DNA from: Ectocarpus siliculosus
Taxonomy: Eukaryota > Sar > Phaeophyceae > Ectocarpales > Ectocarpaceae
Direction of reading: 5' to 3'
Assembly (NCBI GenBank): GCA_000310025.1
Contig: FN649743.1
Coordinates: forward strand, 4,508,050-4,572,049
DNA: 64,000 bases
Made by a program: the position numbers and the translations under genes. Below the pieces are notes generated by a model. The model ran no database searches, was not told the origin of the DNA, and saw nothing but the letters and a program-made list of their open reading frames with translations. Below, piece by piece: positions 1-11,934 of the stretch (within the stretch, counting starts at the first letter, position 1; each line of letters opens with the position of its first letter).

Positions 1-330
1 TTTTCGCCAGGTTTTTCTTTTAATCCACCCCCAGAAAGGGAAAGGAAACCCTTTGGCTTGCGCGGGGAAATTTTTAAGTTAAAGGGGGGTTCAGGGGGCT
101 TGGCCACAAACCAGCCCGGTTTTTTTGGGGAGGCCCGGAGGAATTAAAAAAAGACAGGAGGGTTTCGCAAAGGAGGTTTTTTCCCCAGTTTTTCCCAAGA
201 CACGCCTCCATGCCACCCGGTTTCGGCTTCGGCCACGGAAATTCCGGAAGTTCCCTGGACACCCCAGCCCCCCCCCCGACCCCCCCCCCGACCCCCCCCC
301 CGACGAACGCCGACGCCTCCTCCGCTCCCG
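1..330. other. Low-quality contig-end-like sequence
   Basis: The sequence is dominated by stretched homopolymers (T, G, A and C runs, and three poly-C blocks at about 270-302). It resembles smeared base calls near the end of a contig more than natural DNA, and it looks like the junk beside the N gap at 43.5 kb. The reading frames that cross it (Gly-rich on minus, Pro-rich on plus) follow from the homopolymers and are not called as genes. Confidence 0.55.
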
Positions 331-1838
331 AGCCCCCGCTAGGCTGGAAACCCGGGGACGCGCTGTCAAAGAACCAGGCGGGGGATCTACCCACAACCGT
401 CGTTCCCGGGAAAAAACCGTCCGCCTGAGTCCAATCGTAGATTTCGTAGATGCATTGAGCGAAGGTCGTGGAGGGTGACGGAGGAGGTTGATCAGTATGC
501 TGTCGACCGAGGACATCATCGTGCCCCTTCCAAACCCAGCTAGGGGTGCCTAGCCGCCTAGACCCTCACAGAGGGCAGGTTCTCGCGGCCTTTCGACCAT
601 CGGCAACAACGCGCCCCCGTCATGACAAAGCAACGTTCCTCGTCCCATGCTGCGTGTAAGACAGTCGCCCGATGCGGAGCGGCTGGAATTGCACCTCCGT
701 TGTTCCATCCCACCCCATCATTCCATCATTCCCGTGTTTGTTGTCGCGGAATAGCGGGGGTTGGTTCTCTGTTCCCTCTGCTTTCGACCTCGCGGAAACG
801 GGCATTACTCTCGGGGAACATTGGTCTCCTAAATTTGTGTGCCGCTACGCCGCTCTGCCACGTTGGAATTCGAACCAACACGCCTCCAAGGCAACTCTTT
901 TCACGGCTCTCGTGACATCTACTTGTGTTCCTCCATAACAGTCGTGCGTTCAAAATTTTGTTCTCTTTCAGCGTAGTCCCAAGAGCCAGTGCCTACTACG
1001 TTTATCTCTGGGCCACCGAAACTGCGCGCCTCTCTCTATGCAGAGTCATACCGATGCTGCTACAGACGCACCGGTTAGCGTGTCAGAATTTCGTCTAAAC
1101 ATGGAGGACAACAACGACAACAACTGACGGGTAGAAAAAATAACCTCTTGGCGAAGACACAGGAGTCTGTCGACTGCTGTGGTGCGCTCCTCCTGAAATC
1201 GTGTTGAGGAAATCGCACCTAAATCGGCGATCGGTTGAAAAAACAAGATAAGAAGAAGGAAAAAAAAACACATGGACAACGCGACGCCTTCCGACCCACC
1301 TCGTACGATATCCAGCACAGAGTGCGGCCGTCAAACACGTCGATCTTCCCCGTTGCCCCCACAAACGCCGCCACCTCCCGAGAAAAGGAAACCCCTTGCG
1401 TTGGCCCTCTTTTTCGCGATGAAGATAAGAGAGAGGGGGGCGGGGGGCGGGGGTAGGCATTAAGGGTTGGGTGGAATCGAAGCATTGGCGTGTGCAAATC
1501 GAATCAACGGTGTTCCTCAGCATTCGTGTGGTATTTCGTCCATGAAAAATAATGCTCCATACAGCAGCCATAGGCCCTTCATAAGGCGGGATATACAAGG
1601 CGGGTGCCCGCTATAGGGCGGGTGAAATTGGCTGGCACAGATGGAATATTCAAGACGGCTAATACATTCAATAGGACGGGTGCCTTGTATAGCGCGGGTC
1701 TATCGGTCTGGCGCCAACCCGCCTTTTAGAGAGCCTACGAGTGTGCCCAGTACCAAGAGCTGCCATGCCCCGCAGTGACGGAGCGCAAGGCTCCCGCGTG
1801 GCATCAAGCGATAAGGCAACTCGTGGTCACAGGCCAAC
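331..1838. other. Intergenic, no gene recognised
   Basis: No exon with a recognisable family or a convincing splice pair was found on either strand. This would be the 3' flank of the minus-strand Kelch gene and may include its 3' UTR. A GCGGGT-rich repeat lies at 1575-1730 and is listed separately. Confidence 0.4.
1575..1730. repeat. Short GCGGGT-rich repeat cluster
   Basis: About five copies of a GGCGGGT-like word are packed into 155 bases. Two longer blocks (about 1597-1622 and 1676-1702) are imperfect direct repeats of each other, and TAAGGCGGG near the left edge is partly inverted (AAAAGGCGGG on the minus strand) near the right edge. It could be a degraded MITE or a local minisatellite. 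Confidence 0.35.
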
Positions 1839-4800
1839 CTACATAGGAACCAAGGGCCACAAGCGCGGAGAGTTCGTTACCCTTCCTGACGATAGCTGCT
1901 GCCGACAAAATGCGAGTCTTCGCATCGCAGTAGCGGCGCAATACCTGACGGTTGGCGCGTCCATCCTTGGCAGCACCCTTCGCTCGTCGAAGTCGAAGAG
2001 GTCTACCATGGATGAGTCCCCGGTGTTCGAAACGCCTCCAGCGAACATCCCCACAGTTCGCTTCTCCTGCTCTCCAAAACCCGGACAATAAACGGACCAA
2101 AATGAACACACAGAAGGGCAAAAATAAAAAGGGAAAACCCGCAAAAATCAGCCTTGCACGAACTAGAAAAAAAGCGCAAGGTAGGGGATCGGGGAATATT
2201 TCCACATGAAGTTCGCGACTCAATGACTCAGAGGCCCACGAGAAATTGCCATAGAGAAGGGGGGACGGGGGCACGAAAGAAGCCGCAATGTATTTGACCA
2301 CACATTAGAGAACACAACAACACACTGAGGTACTGCCGTGTCGGAGACTACGCCTGCGGATATAAAACAAAAGCCGTCGAAGACGGACCAGGTCAACAAG
2401 CGACGAGGGTGAAACCGTCGACGAAGCCGTCGACAGGGGGGGGGGGGGCGGGGGCAGGCTGACACAAACACCGCGAAGGTACCGAAAAAACACAGCCCAG
2501 CAGTCAAACGAAACGTGTGTAATAAAACAATACAGGTGAGTATCAGTATAAAACATGGTACTCAATAAAGGCGTGGTTGAGATGACCGTCCCCAACAGCG
2601 CAAACCTAGCGGTAACCGGCGTGGGAGGACTTTTAAATAAACAAAAAGTTTGTCGCACCACCGATAGACTCTCTTCACTCCCCCCTGGGTGCTCTCAAGC
2701 TTCCCACACCACAACCAGAAGCACACAAAAAGTGGCGACGTAGTCGTACGTGAGGGTAACACCACATGTGTGTGCAGCATGAGCTGTTGCAGGATAAGGT
2801 GACACATCGTAGGAAGTAGGTCAGGTGGCAGTAAACACGTTCGTGAGACGTTTCACACAAAACGGTTCTGTGAAGCGCCTGTACTTGTGAAACGGCCCCG
2901 CACTTCCCGGGGCGGGGGGATCGAGAGAGAGAGAGGAAGGGACTTACCGGGCCCGTCGAGATCTCGATCACCGCCGACCCCATGAGGTGCCGCGGCTCCG
3001 ACAGCGTGTGCTCCCCCCAGGTGGCGAAGCTCCACGTTGCCCCGTCCCACACCTCGGCGCGGTCGCTGTTGAAGCCAGCGCCTCCCTCTCCCATCGAAAC
3101 CTACCCCACGTCGGCGGTAGAGGATTGGGGGGGGGGGGGGGGAGGGGGGGTGCATGAAGGGGGGGGTATGCACGGCACTACGCTGTGCTTTGTGTGTGTT
3201 GTACTGTAGGTGACTACGAGCAACGGCAGAGAGGCTAGTAACACCAGCAACAATAGCAACGTCAGCAAAATATATCAGTACAACGCAACACCAACAACAC
3301 CAACACCAACACCAATGGTCAAGCCGTCTCAACAATACCGACAGCAACAAAGTTGGTCAAGGCGCCACCAACAACGATAACAACATACCAATACCAACAC
3401 CAACAGAAACACCACCACCACTAACAGCGTCCGTCCAACTCCTCACCCGTCCCCCCGCGAACACGCACTGGTGCTTGAAGCAGCAGGACGTCATCTCGAA
3501 CCGGGGAGGGTTCGGCAAGCGCGGTACGGGAAGCGTGGCCACCTTGGCCTGGCGTTCCACCAACGCGCACCGAAGAAAGAAAACAGAACCGCGTTCCACA
3601 CGGGAAAAACACGGACGCGTCGGGCGGAACGAAACATGGAAGGCAAAGAGGACGGGACAGAATCAGCAACAATACAGAAGCAAAGAGTTAAACTACGCAG
3701 CGAAAAAAACTGCGAAGGTGCATGTCGTTCTTCAAAGCGCCGACAGCAGCGACGCCGACAGGAAAGACGGACTGACTGACAAGCGAGCGCAGCACTCGCG
3801 AGGGAGGTCGACGGTAGAGCTCGCAATGTGAGAATGCCATCCAAGGTTCCATAAGCCACCACACCCGATGGGCCCATTTTCAACGCTCGATTTCTCCACA
3901 ACGAAGAGGATGCCACAAAAAAAAAAAAAAGGAGGTTCGAGAACGCTCTCGACGAAGCGACGCTCCAACGTCGCCATCATTGGCACCGTCCTTTTTCCCC
4001 TAGCAGAACAATCGAGCTTTGATAAGCTCTCCAGGGGGGTGTGGTACCCTACGCAGCTACGGTGACCACGCAGTAGTGATACCGAAGATAAACAGCCGGC
4101 ACACCTTCGAATCACAACTCGAAATACCTCGAGGGCCCGGCTTTTTCCCATTTTCGAAGCGAGTCGCCAGAGGGCCCCGACACAAGCATAGAAGAAATGC
4201 TCACTGACACACACATACACACCCTCCCCCCTTGCGATTTTCACCAGCCGAAAATAGCAGTGCCCAAACAAAGCAAACAAAACTGGCATTTACTGGAAAC
4301 ACGCCTACGCCGAGTACGGTACTGACACCCGCACGGACTTGGACCAAGCCGATTTACAACAGAACTGAGGACTACACTGCTGTGCTTACGGCCGCCGCCC
4401 GTCCGTCCATGATCCCCCACTCACGGACTCCTGTTCCTTCGGGCCACTCGGAGGCCACCATATACCCGTCCGTCGTCATCCGACCTGCGGTGCCGCCATC
4501 CCCACCCACCCACCCCCTCGCTCGCAAGAGGGTTGGTCAATACCAAGCAGCAGCAACTCCGTCCACCTTACGCCGAAAAAATCCCAGAGAGACGCCCGCT
4601 ATGCATACGGTCCGCGCGCCCCCGGTTAACAGCCTTCCGCACCCGGCCCTCCTCCTCAAACCGACCGAACAAGCAACCAGAAACAAACAAACGGCGGAGA
4701 TCCCCGTCCCATGAGGATACATACAACCGTCTTGTACAATGCCCTCGTTTCACACCCCCGCAAAGTTCACATGAGCGATTATTTACCTCGCCGGTTGCCT

Positions 4801-7800
4801 CGTCGATCCCATCATGCCTGAATATGTCTACCGTCGACGTGGCCGTGTACTGGCCTCCCCCTTCCCCGCCCCCCGTGGGTATAATGCCTCCGGCCACGAG
4901 GACGTGCGCCGTCGGCGCCCAGGCGGAAGGGTCGCCCTCGTCCGGGGACCCCGTGAAAAACACCCCCACCGTGGCGGCGTACTTGGGCTCGCACAGCCTG
5001 TGTTGGCCGCGGAAAGAAGGCGTTTGCGTCTTTGTTGGACCGGGTAGGAATGTTGAGAACGGTTCTTAACGGAGAGACAACAGAAGCAGCAGCAACCGCA
5101 ACACCGGAATCAATTTGTTCCCCTCTGTTTCACCCCCCTCCTGTCTACAACCTGAACTGACACAAACATTGCGGAACACACCCGAAACGAAGTCTCGCGT
5201 CGTGCAGTGGACGTCAAAACACGGGAGTCTTCATATGGCGCAGGCAAGACACGGCGTGTTCCACAAAAAAGACGAAACGTAGAATATGCAACGCAAAAAC
5301 CAGCACGGAATAACAAGTTAGAAAAAGAGGAGAACTACAGCAGTAGATACCATACACTCGGGGGGTCCAAACGTGACCTACTTCAGCATGGACAACCGCG
5401 CAGCTGAAACTCACCTTACGGCGTCCGGAGGAAGAAGCGATAGCTTCCCTTTCCCTTCTTGCGCCCCATCACCGCCGCCGCCGCTCCCCAAAAAAAACAC
5501 ATCCACCGCGTCCGTGGCCTGACAGTTCTTGAGCAGCAAGGGCACATCGGGGTCCGCTCCGGGGGGCACGTCAACGGCAACCCCGCCCCCGCTCTCCCCA
5601 CCACCATCTTGAATGATTGTAGTCCCTGAGCTTTGGGTCTCTTGTTGGTTGTCGTCCCCGACGTCCTCCATGCCGCACCCCCCGGCAAAGAACATCGCAC
5701 TGCTTGTCCCCCCCGCTCCCATGTCGGTCCTGGCGACTCCAAGCCTTTGTTGGTTGTTTCGTGTTGTGGTTGTCGGGCAAAAGAAGGCGGAAGGTTGGCA
5801 CGGGGGGGGGCGCATGGGACGCTTTTTCTCTGGGTGGTCCTCAGTGTGGCGAGAGAGAGACAGAGAAAGAGCCAGACAGAGAAAAAAAAATACACCGCGC
5901 GCGCTACATCAATACAGCAGTCGTGTACGCAGAGAGCTTTCTCGGCATTGTTGTTGCAGGCAGAAGGGCCCTCTAAGCATTGTTTGTTGGGAAGGGAAGG
6001 GAAGGGAGGGAGAGGATCAGGACTCCATGCCAGTTTTAAAACGCACAAGTTTTCGCGGCATCGTGGTGGTGTCGGTGTCAAATTTGCTCTGTGCTAGAAG
6101 TATTCAAACCTCAAGAAGTACCTCGGCGTCAGTACCATGGCGCGATACCGCAGATTGCACAAGATGCCACACCCCCTGGGCCGATATTCAAAGCTCGACA
6201 ACTCTGCAGCGAACATGCATACTTGTACAATCAGTGAAGGCGCCGAAGAACGGCGGCGTTGGAACCGTTTCGTCGAGAGCTTTCCGGCAACGCAGCTCTT
6301 GATTTTGGCATACTCTTCGTCGTGCGGCAATCGAGCGTTGAAAAATCGGTCGAGGGTGCGTTCTATCTAATGTCAACTACGGTATGTCTACCTTCCTTGT
6401 GTTGTATGCAAACTCAGCATGTATACAACCTCTAGGGTTGTCAAGAGCTTGTCGGTATTTTGTTCAAAATCCGCCACTCCTGAGTTATGTTGGCCAGTCT
6501 GAAACGGAACCACCGGCATGTACACAGCAGAGGTGTACCGCCGTATGCACTAGGCACCAAGAGGTGATGTGTGCACTGCAGGTCCTGGAAGCTAGAAAGT
6601 CTTAGGAACGAGGGTACCGCAGAACGGCCCTAAAGGGGGCACACTTCTTGAAACATGGGCATCGTGCTTGCTTGGTGTTGTCGTGCATGTATTTATATCA
6701 TCGTGAAAATACGTGGAGGGAAGACACAAGAATATATCTACATACTGTACACCGAAGCACTTGCCCTGCTGTATGGTTGTAGAGTCTGGTCTGGTTGTCG
6801 TTACAGGTGGTGGTGTTGTGTTGATCTTTCAAACCGCACGTGGTGGTGAACTGCTGTTGTTTTGCACAACTTCCCTCAAAATCGAAAACTATTCTATTTC
6901 AGATGTGTGTGTATGGACACACGACACGTTTGAACGAGGGTTTGGTGGGGGGGGGAGGGGGCAGGTGCGAAGCGCCGTGTTGCATCTGGTCTCTTGTCGG
7001 CGGAAGGAAGTGTTCAGAGTCTGCAGGAGTTGAAGTCAAAACAGACTACGGAGCGTTAAGACTACGGAGCGAAGACTCCAACGCTATATGTACCTGTCGA
7101 TATGCTAATAGTCTAGACCGTTAATTATTAGGTCGGCGGAATAACCAACACGAACATGCAAGCAGAGCACACACACACGCGGCGCACTTGTGCTGTTGTA
7201 GCACCCATCGCGAGAGGGCGAGATAGATCAGTTTCGCTTGAGCAGTTCTGCTTTCACTACTGCTGTACCATCTCTGCTGTTGAAGCACTCCACGTCTATT
7301 GTCATCGGCAGCTTCAGGACACGAAGGACATCGGCTAGCCGCCACCGACTGCTTGACGGCGATGCCGTGACGCGTCGCGAAATGTTGCAGCGTGGTATTG
7401 GTCAACGAAGGAGTTGAAGACATTCCGGAACACAAACCCGACTCCCATGGTTGGAATTTCCAAGCCCGTCGCGCACTTTATGGCAGGTGTGCACAGGCAT
7501 ACGTATGATACCAGCTGTAAAACAGAGGCCAACCCGATTCATCGTCGCGGAAGCATAATTGAGCAAACGTACATGTATCTATTCTTACGGCAGACCAAAA
7601 TCATGAATGCAGGTGATCTCTATTTACTTCCCTCAAGGAGCCTACGCGAGGCACTCACGAGAGGACGTCCCTGTCCACCAGTGTTTCTTCGCCTCCACCC
7701 CCGACAGCACCACCAGTGGCGTTGTCGTCGTCGTCATCGTCATCATCTTCATCAACGTCCAGCGGCACCGCGAAAACATCAACGTTTGAATCGACCACCA

Positions 7801-8185
7801 TCCCTCCCCTGCCGATGCCGCCTGCGAACAAGATCACCGCTGGATCGTCCACCATGACGGCGCCCATGAACCCTCTCCCTCGAGACAGCAGTAGCCCTTC
7901 CGCTGCCGTTCTGTCCGGAGCAGCTGTCTCGCCATCTCGAACGAGGAATCTACGGCCACATGATTTCGTTGAAGAAGCAACAACGGCGTGGTGGTCGGCG
8001 GCAACGGCAAGGCTCGGCAGGTCGATCCACAACAGCAGCAGCACTGCTGCAGCACCCGGGAGGAAAGGGCGAAGGCATCGCCCATCTCGACTGGGACGAA
8101 CGCGGAGGCGCCAGGCCAGCGGCAGCGGCCTCCTGCGGCTGCGTCTCATCAAACACGCGTGTGCAGAGCAGCACCGCAGCACCAC
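1839..8185 (-). CDS. Kelch-repeat protein, six exons
   Basis: Exons in coding order on the minus strand are 8185-7659, 5729-5415, 4997-4787, 3548-3447, 3100-2948 and 2066-1839. Every junction is GT-AG and the phases agree (2, 2, 0, 0, 0), giving about 511 residues. Kelch blade signatures recur: ILFAGGIGRGG then VDVFAV (exon 1), AMFFAGGCG (exon 2), HVLVAGGIIP then STVDIF (exon 3), CVFAGGR (exon 4), AEVWDGATWSF then EPRHLMGSAV (exon 5), VGMFAGGVSNTG then MVDLFDF and PTVRYCAATAM (exon 6). Kelch blades fold into a beta-propeller that usually binds other proteins. The first exon has a hydrophobic stretch (PGAAAVLLLLWIDLPSLAVA) that could be a signal anchor, then an Asp-rich run. The true start and the end of the last exon are uncertain: a possible GT donor at 1880 would allow more exons downstream. 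No BTB or F-box partner domain was seen. Confidence 0.72.
3849..4055. mobile_element. MITE family A, copy 1 (intronic)
   Basis: The element is about 207 bp with imperfect terminal inverted repeats of about 35 bp: a left end with CCACACCCGATGGGCCCATT then a CGCTCGA block, and a right end with CGAGCTT then GGGGGTGTGGTACC. It has no coding capacity and lies in an intron of the Kelch gene. It shares ends and length with copies at 6.2, 32.0, 50.0 and 64.0 kb, which is typical of a non-autonomous DNA transposon family. Confidence 0.6.
6155..6370. mobile_element. MITE family A, copy 2 (intronic)
   Basis: A copy of about 216 bp whose left end reads GATGCCACACCCCCTGGGCC then AAAGCTCGAC, and whose right end is its imperfect inverse (CGAGCGTTG, then GGGTGCGTTCTATCT). 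It lies in the Kelch gene intron between the exons at 5.7 and 7.7 kb. The internal stretch GGCGTTGGAACC then GTCGAGAGCTTTC is shared with the copy at 50 kb. Confidence 0.6.
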
Positions 8186-8455
8186 AGCACACCAGGCGGG
8201 GGGAATAGCGACCGACCAGTGTCAGGGCGTTCCAAAGCACGCGGAGAACAGGGGGTGGGGGCTGCTGGCTGCTGGCTGCTTGCTTGTGTGCAAGGCGGTT
8301 TCTGTCTGTGGGTACAAAAAAAAGGCGAAACGGCCGATTCCGCCGCATATTTGGCAACAGCGCCCACACAACACCGGTGATCCTCCCTTCTTGGTGTCAT
8401 CAAGCTAAGGCCTGATCCACTCCAAGAATCCAGCTCGTGCATCACCGAACCCAGT

Positions 8456-8650
8456 TTGCGAGATCGAGCTGCGTATCTCTTTGCGCATAGGCAATATGGC
8501 TCGTGCTGGTGGCTTCTTCGCCGCGCTCATCGCCCTGCTGCTGTTGTTCATGTGGTCACCAACCTTGCTCAAGCGCTAGATTCCTCTGCCTTTGAGGCCT
8601 CGCTGGATGCCGCTGAGGAAGCTGTGGCGTCAGCACTGCGAGCCGCACGG
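8456..8650 (+). pseudogene. Possible signal-peptide exon with broken frame
   Basis: An ATG at 8497 starts MARAGGFFAALIALLLLFMW, a good signal-peptide-like run, but this frame stops after 27 residues. The next frame continues immediately as a helical, Ala-rich segment (DAAEEAVASALRAAR) and ends at a strong GTAGGT donor at 8651. A diverged relative of the second part lies at 12395-12640 (FLDALAAAEDAAAS followed by GTGGGT). This may be a short secreted-protein exon with a frameshift, or chance. No family is recognised. Confidence 0.25.
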
Positions 8651-9505
8651 GTAGGTGAAAAGGGGAGGGCCAACAGACAAGTAGACAGCTGTAGATGCAG
8701 AGAGGCCGGTGGAAGTGTACAAGAGGCAGAGAGAGAGACAGACATAGAGGGTAGAGGCACAGAGTCTACACAAGATCGCATCCGGTAATCCTCCATTTCG
8801 TGCGGAGAGACATTCCAGCGCACACGCGTCATGTTTAGTCTAAGCCCAGGATCGAAAGTCAGGGGCCATAGGGAGGGGGGGGGAATCGTTGTAGTTGGAG
8901 TGGGCGGGGAGTGGGTGGGGAAATTTACAAAGAGATCACCAAGTTGTATGATGAGGCGGTTTGGCAGAGGCCGGAACATGAAAATAGTACTCCGGGGATC
9001 CCCGAATTGATACTTTGTACGCAATGCATACACAGTCTAGATGCTGATAGGCATGTTCGCTGAGGCTGCCGCTGCTGCTGTTGCTCTGTGTGTACGAATG
9101 TTGTCTAGGCTTAGTGACCCCCGAGAGGTGGCGGCAATCACCCCGCGACCCGAAGGCGGGTCTGTGGGAAGCTTCTCAGCCTCTGCAGCAGTAGACTACA
9201 TTGTTGTCTGAGGAATACATACTGCTGTAGAATCCACAGCAGCAGGTCAATCTGTGGGAACCCTGCATACCTCTCTATCTTCTCTTTGATCGTGAGCTCA
9301 TGTGCATGTGAGCGTATAAGCTCTTCGTCGCGACGGCGCGGATACAGTAGTGGCAGCACACGCACAGCGGGGGACGGGGCGCTCGAAATGGATTTCTTGA
9401 AACGGATGGACTTGGCCCCTGACCAGAGTTCACTTATCGATTGTAGGCAGGGGGGCGGCCGTAGCCAAGAAGCTGATCTTGTTCAGTAGGAACGTATCAT
9501 GGTTG
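8651..9505. other. No gene recognised
   Basis: The stretch holds an AG-rich run near 8730-8755, a G-run near 8875-8882 and no supported exon. The 8700-8780 part (GAGAGAGAGACAGACATAGA) is similar to 12570-12620, extending the duplication noted for the 9.5-13.7 kb region. Confidence 0.35.
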
Positions 9506-9524
9506 TTTTCACGAACCCACAGAT

Positions 9525-10490
9525 TTACCAAATGGAGGCTACAACAAGGTCACTATTATTCACGCCACAGTGTAGTTAAGCAGCCGTGAAGATGCGAAAA
9601 CCTCGGAGTGGTTTTGTTCTCCTGTACAACACGATAATGTGCAAATCCATGCTTTGTAAACGTTACACCCGAAGGTGATTGATCACACTCTTCACCCTTG
9701 CTTCGCTAACCCGGTGTGCACAGCGCACTTTGTTTTCCCTCGAAACAGCTCTCACACACGCGTCCCTTTCCAAAAACTTCCTGCCCCGTGTAATTTGTGT
9801 AGACTAGACGCACTACGTGAGCGCTGTTCAACCGTTGTGTGTAATTTCGTAGACAGAGATCTGTTCGTTCAGAAAATATTGTCAAGTGCGACCGACCCCT
9901 CCCTCCGAGGAGGGTAATTCCGAGCAGTGTTCGCCAAAGTGGTTGATTTTGACTCGGTTCGTGTTCCAACAACGACGCCTTGAAAAAAACCCGCACGTAC
10001 AACAGGCCCGAGATGGACATGTTGACCGCCCCGTAGGCGTTTCGGGGTACCAGGTACCCGTTTCTGCCTCTGATGCTGCTACCAATGGCGACCCTGGTAA
10101 AGGACTCCACGAAGGCAAGATGGCAACGGCCAATGGCAGCCATACCGCGAAATATGATGCCTCCTGCAGCGTGGACGCCGCCGGGTGAGATGCTGCGTTT
10201 GAGTTCGAGTTCGGGTGATTTTGCACGCTAAATACTGTAGGCGGTTCAGCCCGTGCACCAAACAACACCCTCCACACGCAGAAACTATGCAGTGTTTCGT
10301 CTCGCTTTTTCGGCGCGTTCTTTACACTCCCGATGGCTAGGAACAATGTCCATACCACCTCCATGCAGGTCCTGCCCCTCTTTCGGGCTTCGGGCAAACT
10401 GCAGAGAGAGTACAGAATGCTACCCCACCCGCAGTGTGGCCGCCAACATTCTGTGCTGAGCCTCCGACCAACTCTATGCCGAGCGATGGG
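9525..10490. repeat. Dispersed repeat, intact copy (about 1 kb)
   Basis: This stretch is repeated in diverged, interrupted form at 11.9-13.65 kb. Shared blocks include GGCTACAACAAGGTCACTA (about 9536 and 11948), the TTCACCCTTGCTTCGCTA area (9690 and 12080), GCACGTACAACAGG-like blocks (about 9993, 12340 and 12750), GGCGACCCTGGT then AGGGCTTGACGAGGGCA-like blocks (10088 and 12824), and CCTCCATGCAG then CCTGCCCC (about 10358 and 13530). No transposase or reverse transcriptase motif is visible on either strand. It could be a non-autonomous element or a duplicated gene remnant. Confidence 0.6.
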
Positions 10491-10928
10491 GGTCGATGGG
10501 TTTAGCGGTGAGCCCCGCCTTAGTGCAGCAGGAGTGCAGAGCACCTTCCCTGATGTACGATTAGCACGTGTCAGCCCGTACCTACAGTACCTGCCAGTTC
10601 ATCAAGCATGTAATCGTAGTGTTCCGTTTGATGCGTCCTGCTCGAACAAACTCGAAGGCCAGCGATTGAAGGCGGTGACGTCTACATCGTGTTGGAGTGT
10701 TCACAGCCTGTACACTTGGGGATCGCCGGTGCCCGTGTTTGCATGAACCAAGTGTCGAAAGCTGACAGGATTGCGTTCGTTCGTGAAGGAGCTATATCGA
10801 ACATTTTCTCTCAGCAGCATCCAACGCTGCCTCTGAATAACCGATGTGGCAACATGTCCTTGACCTTTTCTGGGCGTCCCCCTCGCCCCTCTCCCTCGCG
10901 CTCGCACGTCACCGCTGACCGCATTCAG

Positions 10929-11082
10929 GACCCTCTTGGATGACACACCACCTGTCCCGGGAGAAGACTTGCCGGCATCCTCAGTTGCATGCGATAGCGT
11001 CACGCCAGAGAACACTGTCCGAGACGAGCCCATCGTCCAGGCGCCCTCACCAAGCGCGTCTTCGGGTGTCGAAACCGAGAGG
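10929..11082 (+). CDS. Possible Pro/Ser/Glu-rich exon, orphan
   Basis: Between an AG acceptor (ATTCAG) and a GTGAGA donor, one frame reads DDTPPVPGEDLPASS and continues to PSPSASSGVETER. The composition is acidic and Ser/Pro-rich, like the N-terminal part of the hydrophobic ORF at 14.7 kb, so it could be an upstream exon of that gene across a long intron. No partner exon was found to confirm this. Confidence 0.3.
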
Positions 11083-11934
11083 GTGAGACCCAGATATACA
11101 TGAACTACCCCATGTTGCCTCGACCTGGATCGTGTGTAAAGCTACCTAACGAGAGTTGTTTTTGGATCCGGCACAGACCAGAGACCCGGTTCGAAAGATA
11201 CGAAGGACATGTTCGCGCAAACAACGTTGTAAAACGCTCAACAACCCACGGAAATAGGTGCCGTTTATGGTCTCAAACGGCCATGCGCTAGAAAAGCATG
11301 GTTTCCTCCTCTGTGTCTTGGTTAAGCACTGCGTTGATCGCAGCAGGATTTGAGACTTACCCCTGAACTGTCGCTGCCCCTTGGCTTGCTTCGAGTCGGG
11401 ATGCTGAGTGTTCCCCGTGACCGAACGTTGGTCTGCGACTTCTTCATTGACCTCAGAACCGAACGCGCTCGATCAAAAAACAGTTTGAAGGAGAATTGTT
11501 CGAGAATCAAGTACTGACCCCCTCCACACGACCACCTACGTATATAGCTAGACAATGCCTGGGCTCAACGGAACAAGGCAAAGGACCGAATTGTTAGTTC
11601 TCCAGATAAGAGCTTCTCCACCCCGCTCTCAAAGTGTCTTGCCGTACTGCCATTGTCCCGGCGCCGAAGCCCTTGGTAGCTCCTCTTTAACTGGTGGAAT
11701 ACCTGCCTTACCCACTCACCCGCACCATGCGAATGGCGTCGAGTCGAATACAGCGCTGCATTCCGGTAAGGCAAACATCACGCCATCCTCATACCAGAGC
11801 GTTTTATCACTATTCCGCCTCGGCATCTGATGCTGGGAGAACGCGCACCCGTGCTTGAACGCGATCCGTTTAGACCTGAAGAGCCGGTCTACTTCTGTCG
11901 GGACAGATCATGATGATTTGCACGCACCGACAGA

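Noticed and set aside
4425-4484. A 60-base minus-strand block with AG acceptor and GTGAGT donor in the Kelch gene
   Set aside because: The neighbouring exons need phase 0, and in that frame the block has an early stop. Other phases do not fit the flanks, so it was left out.
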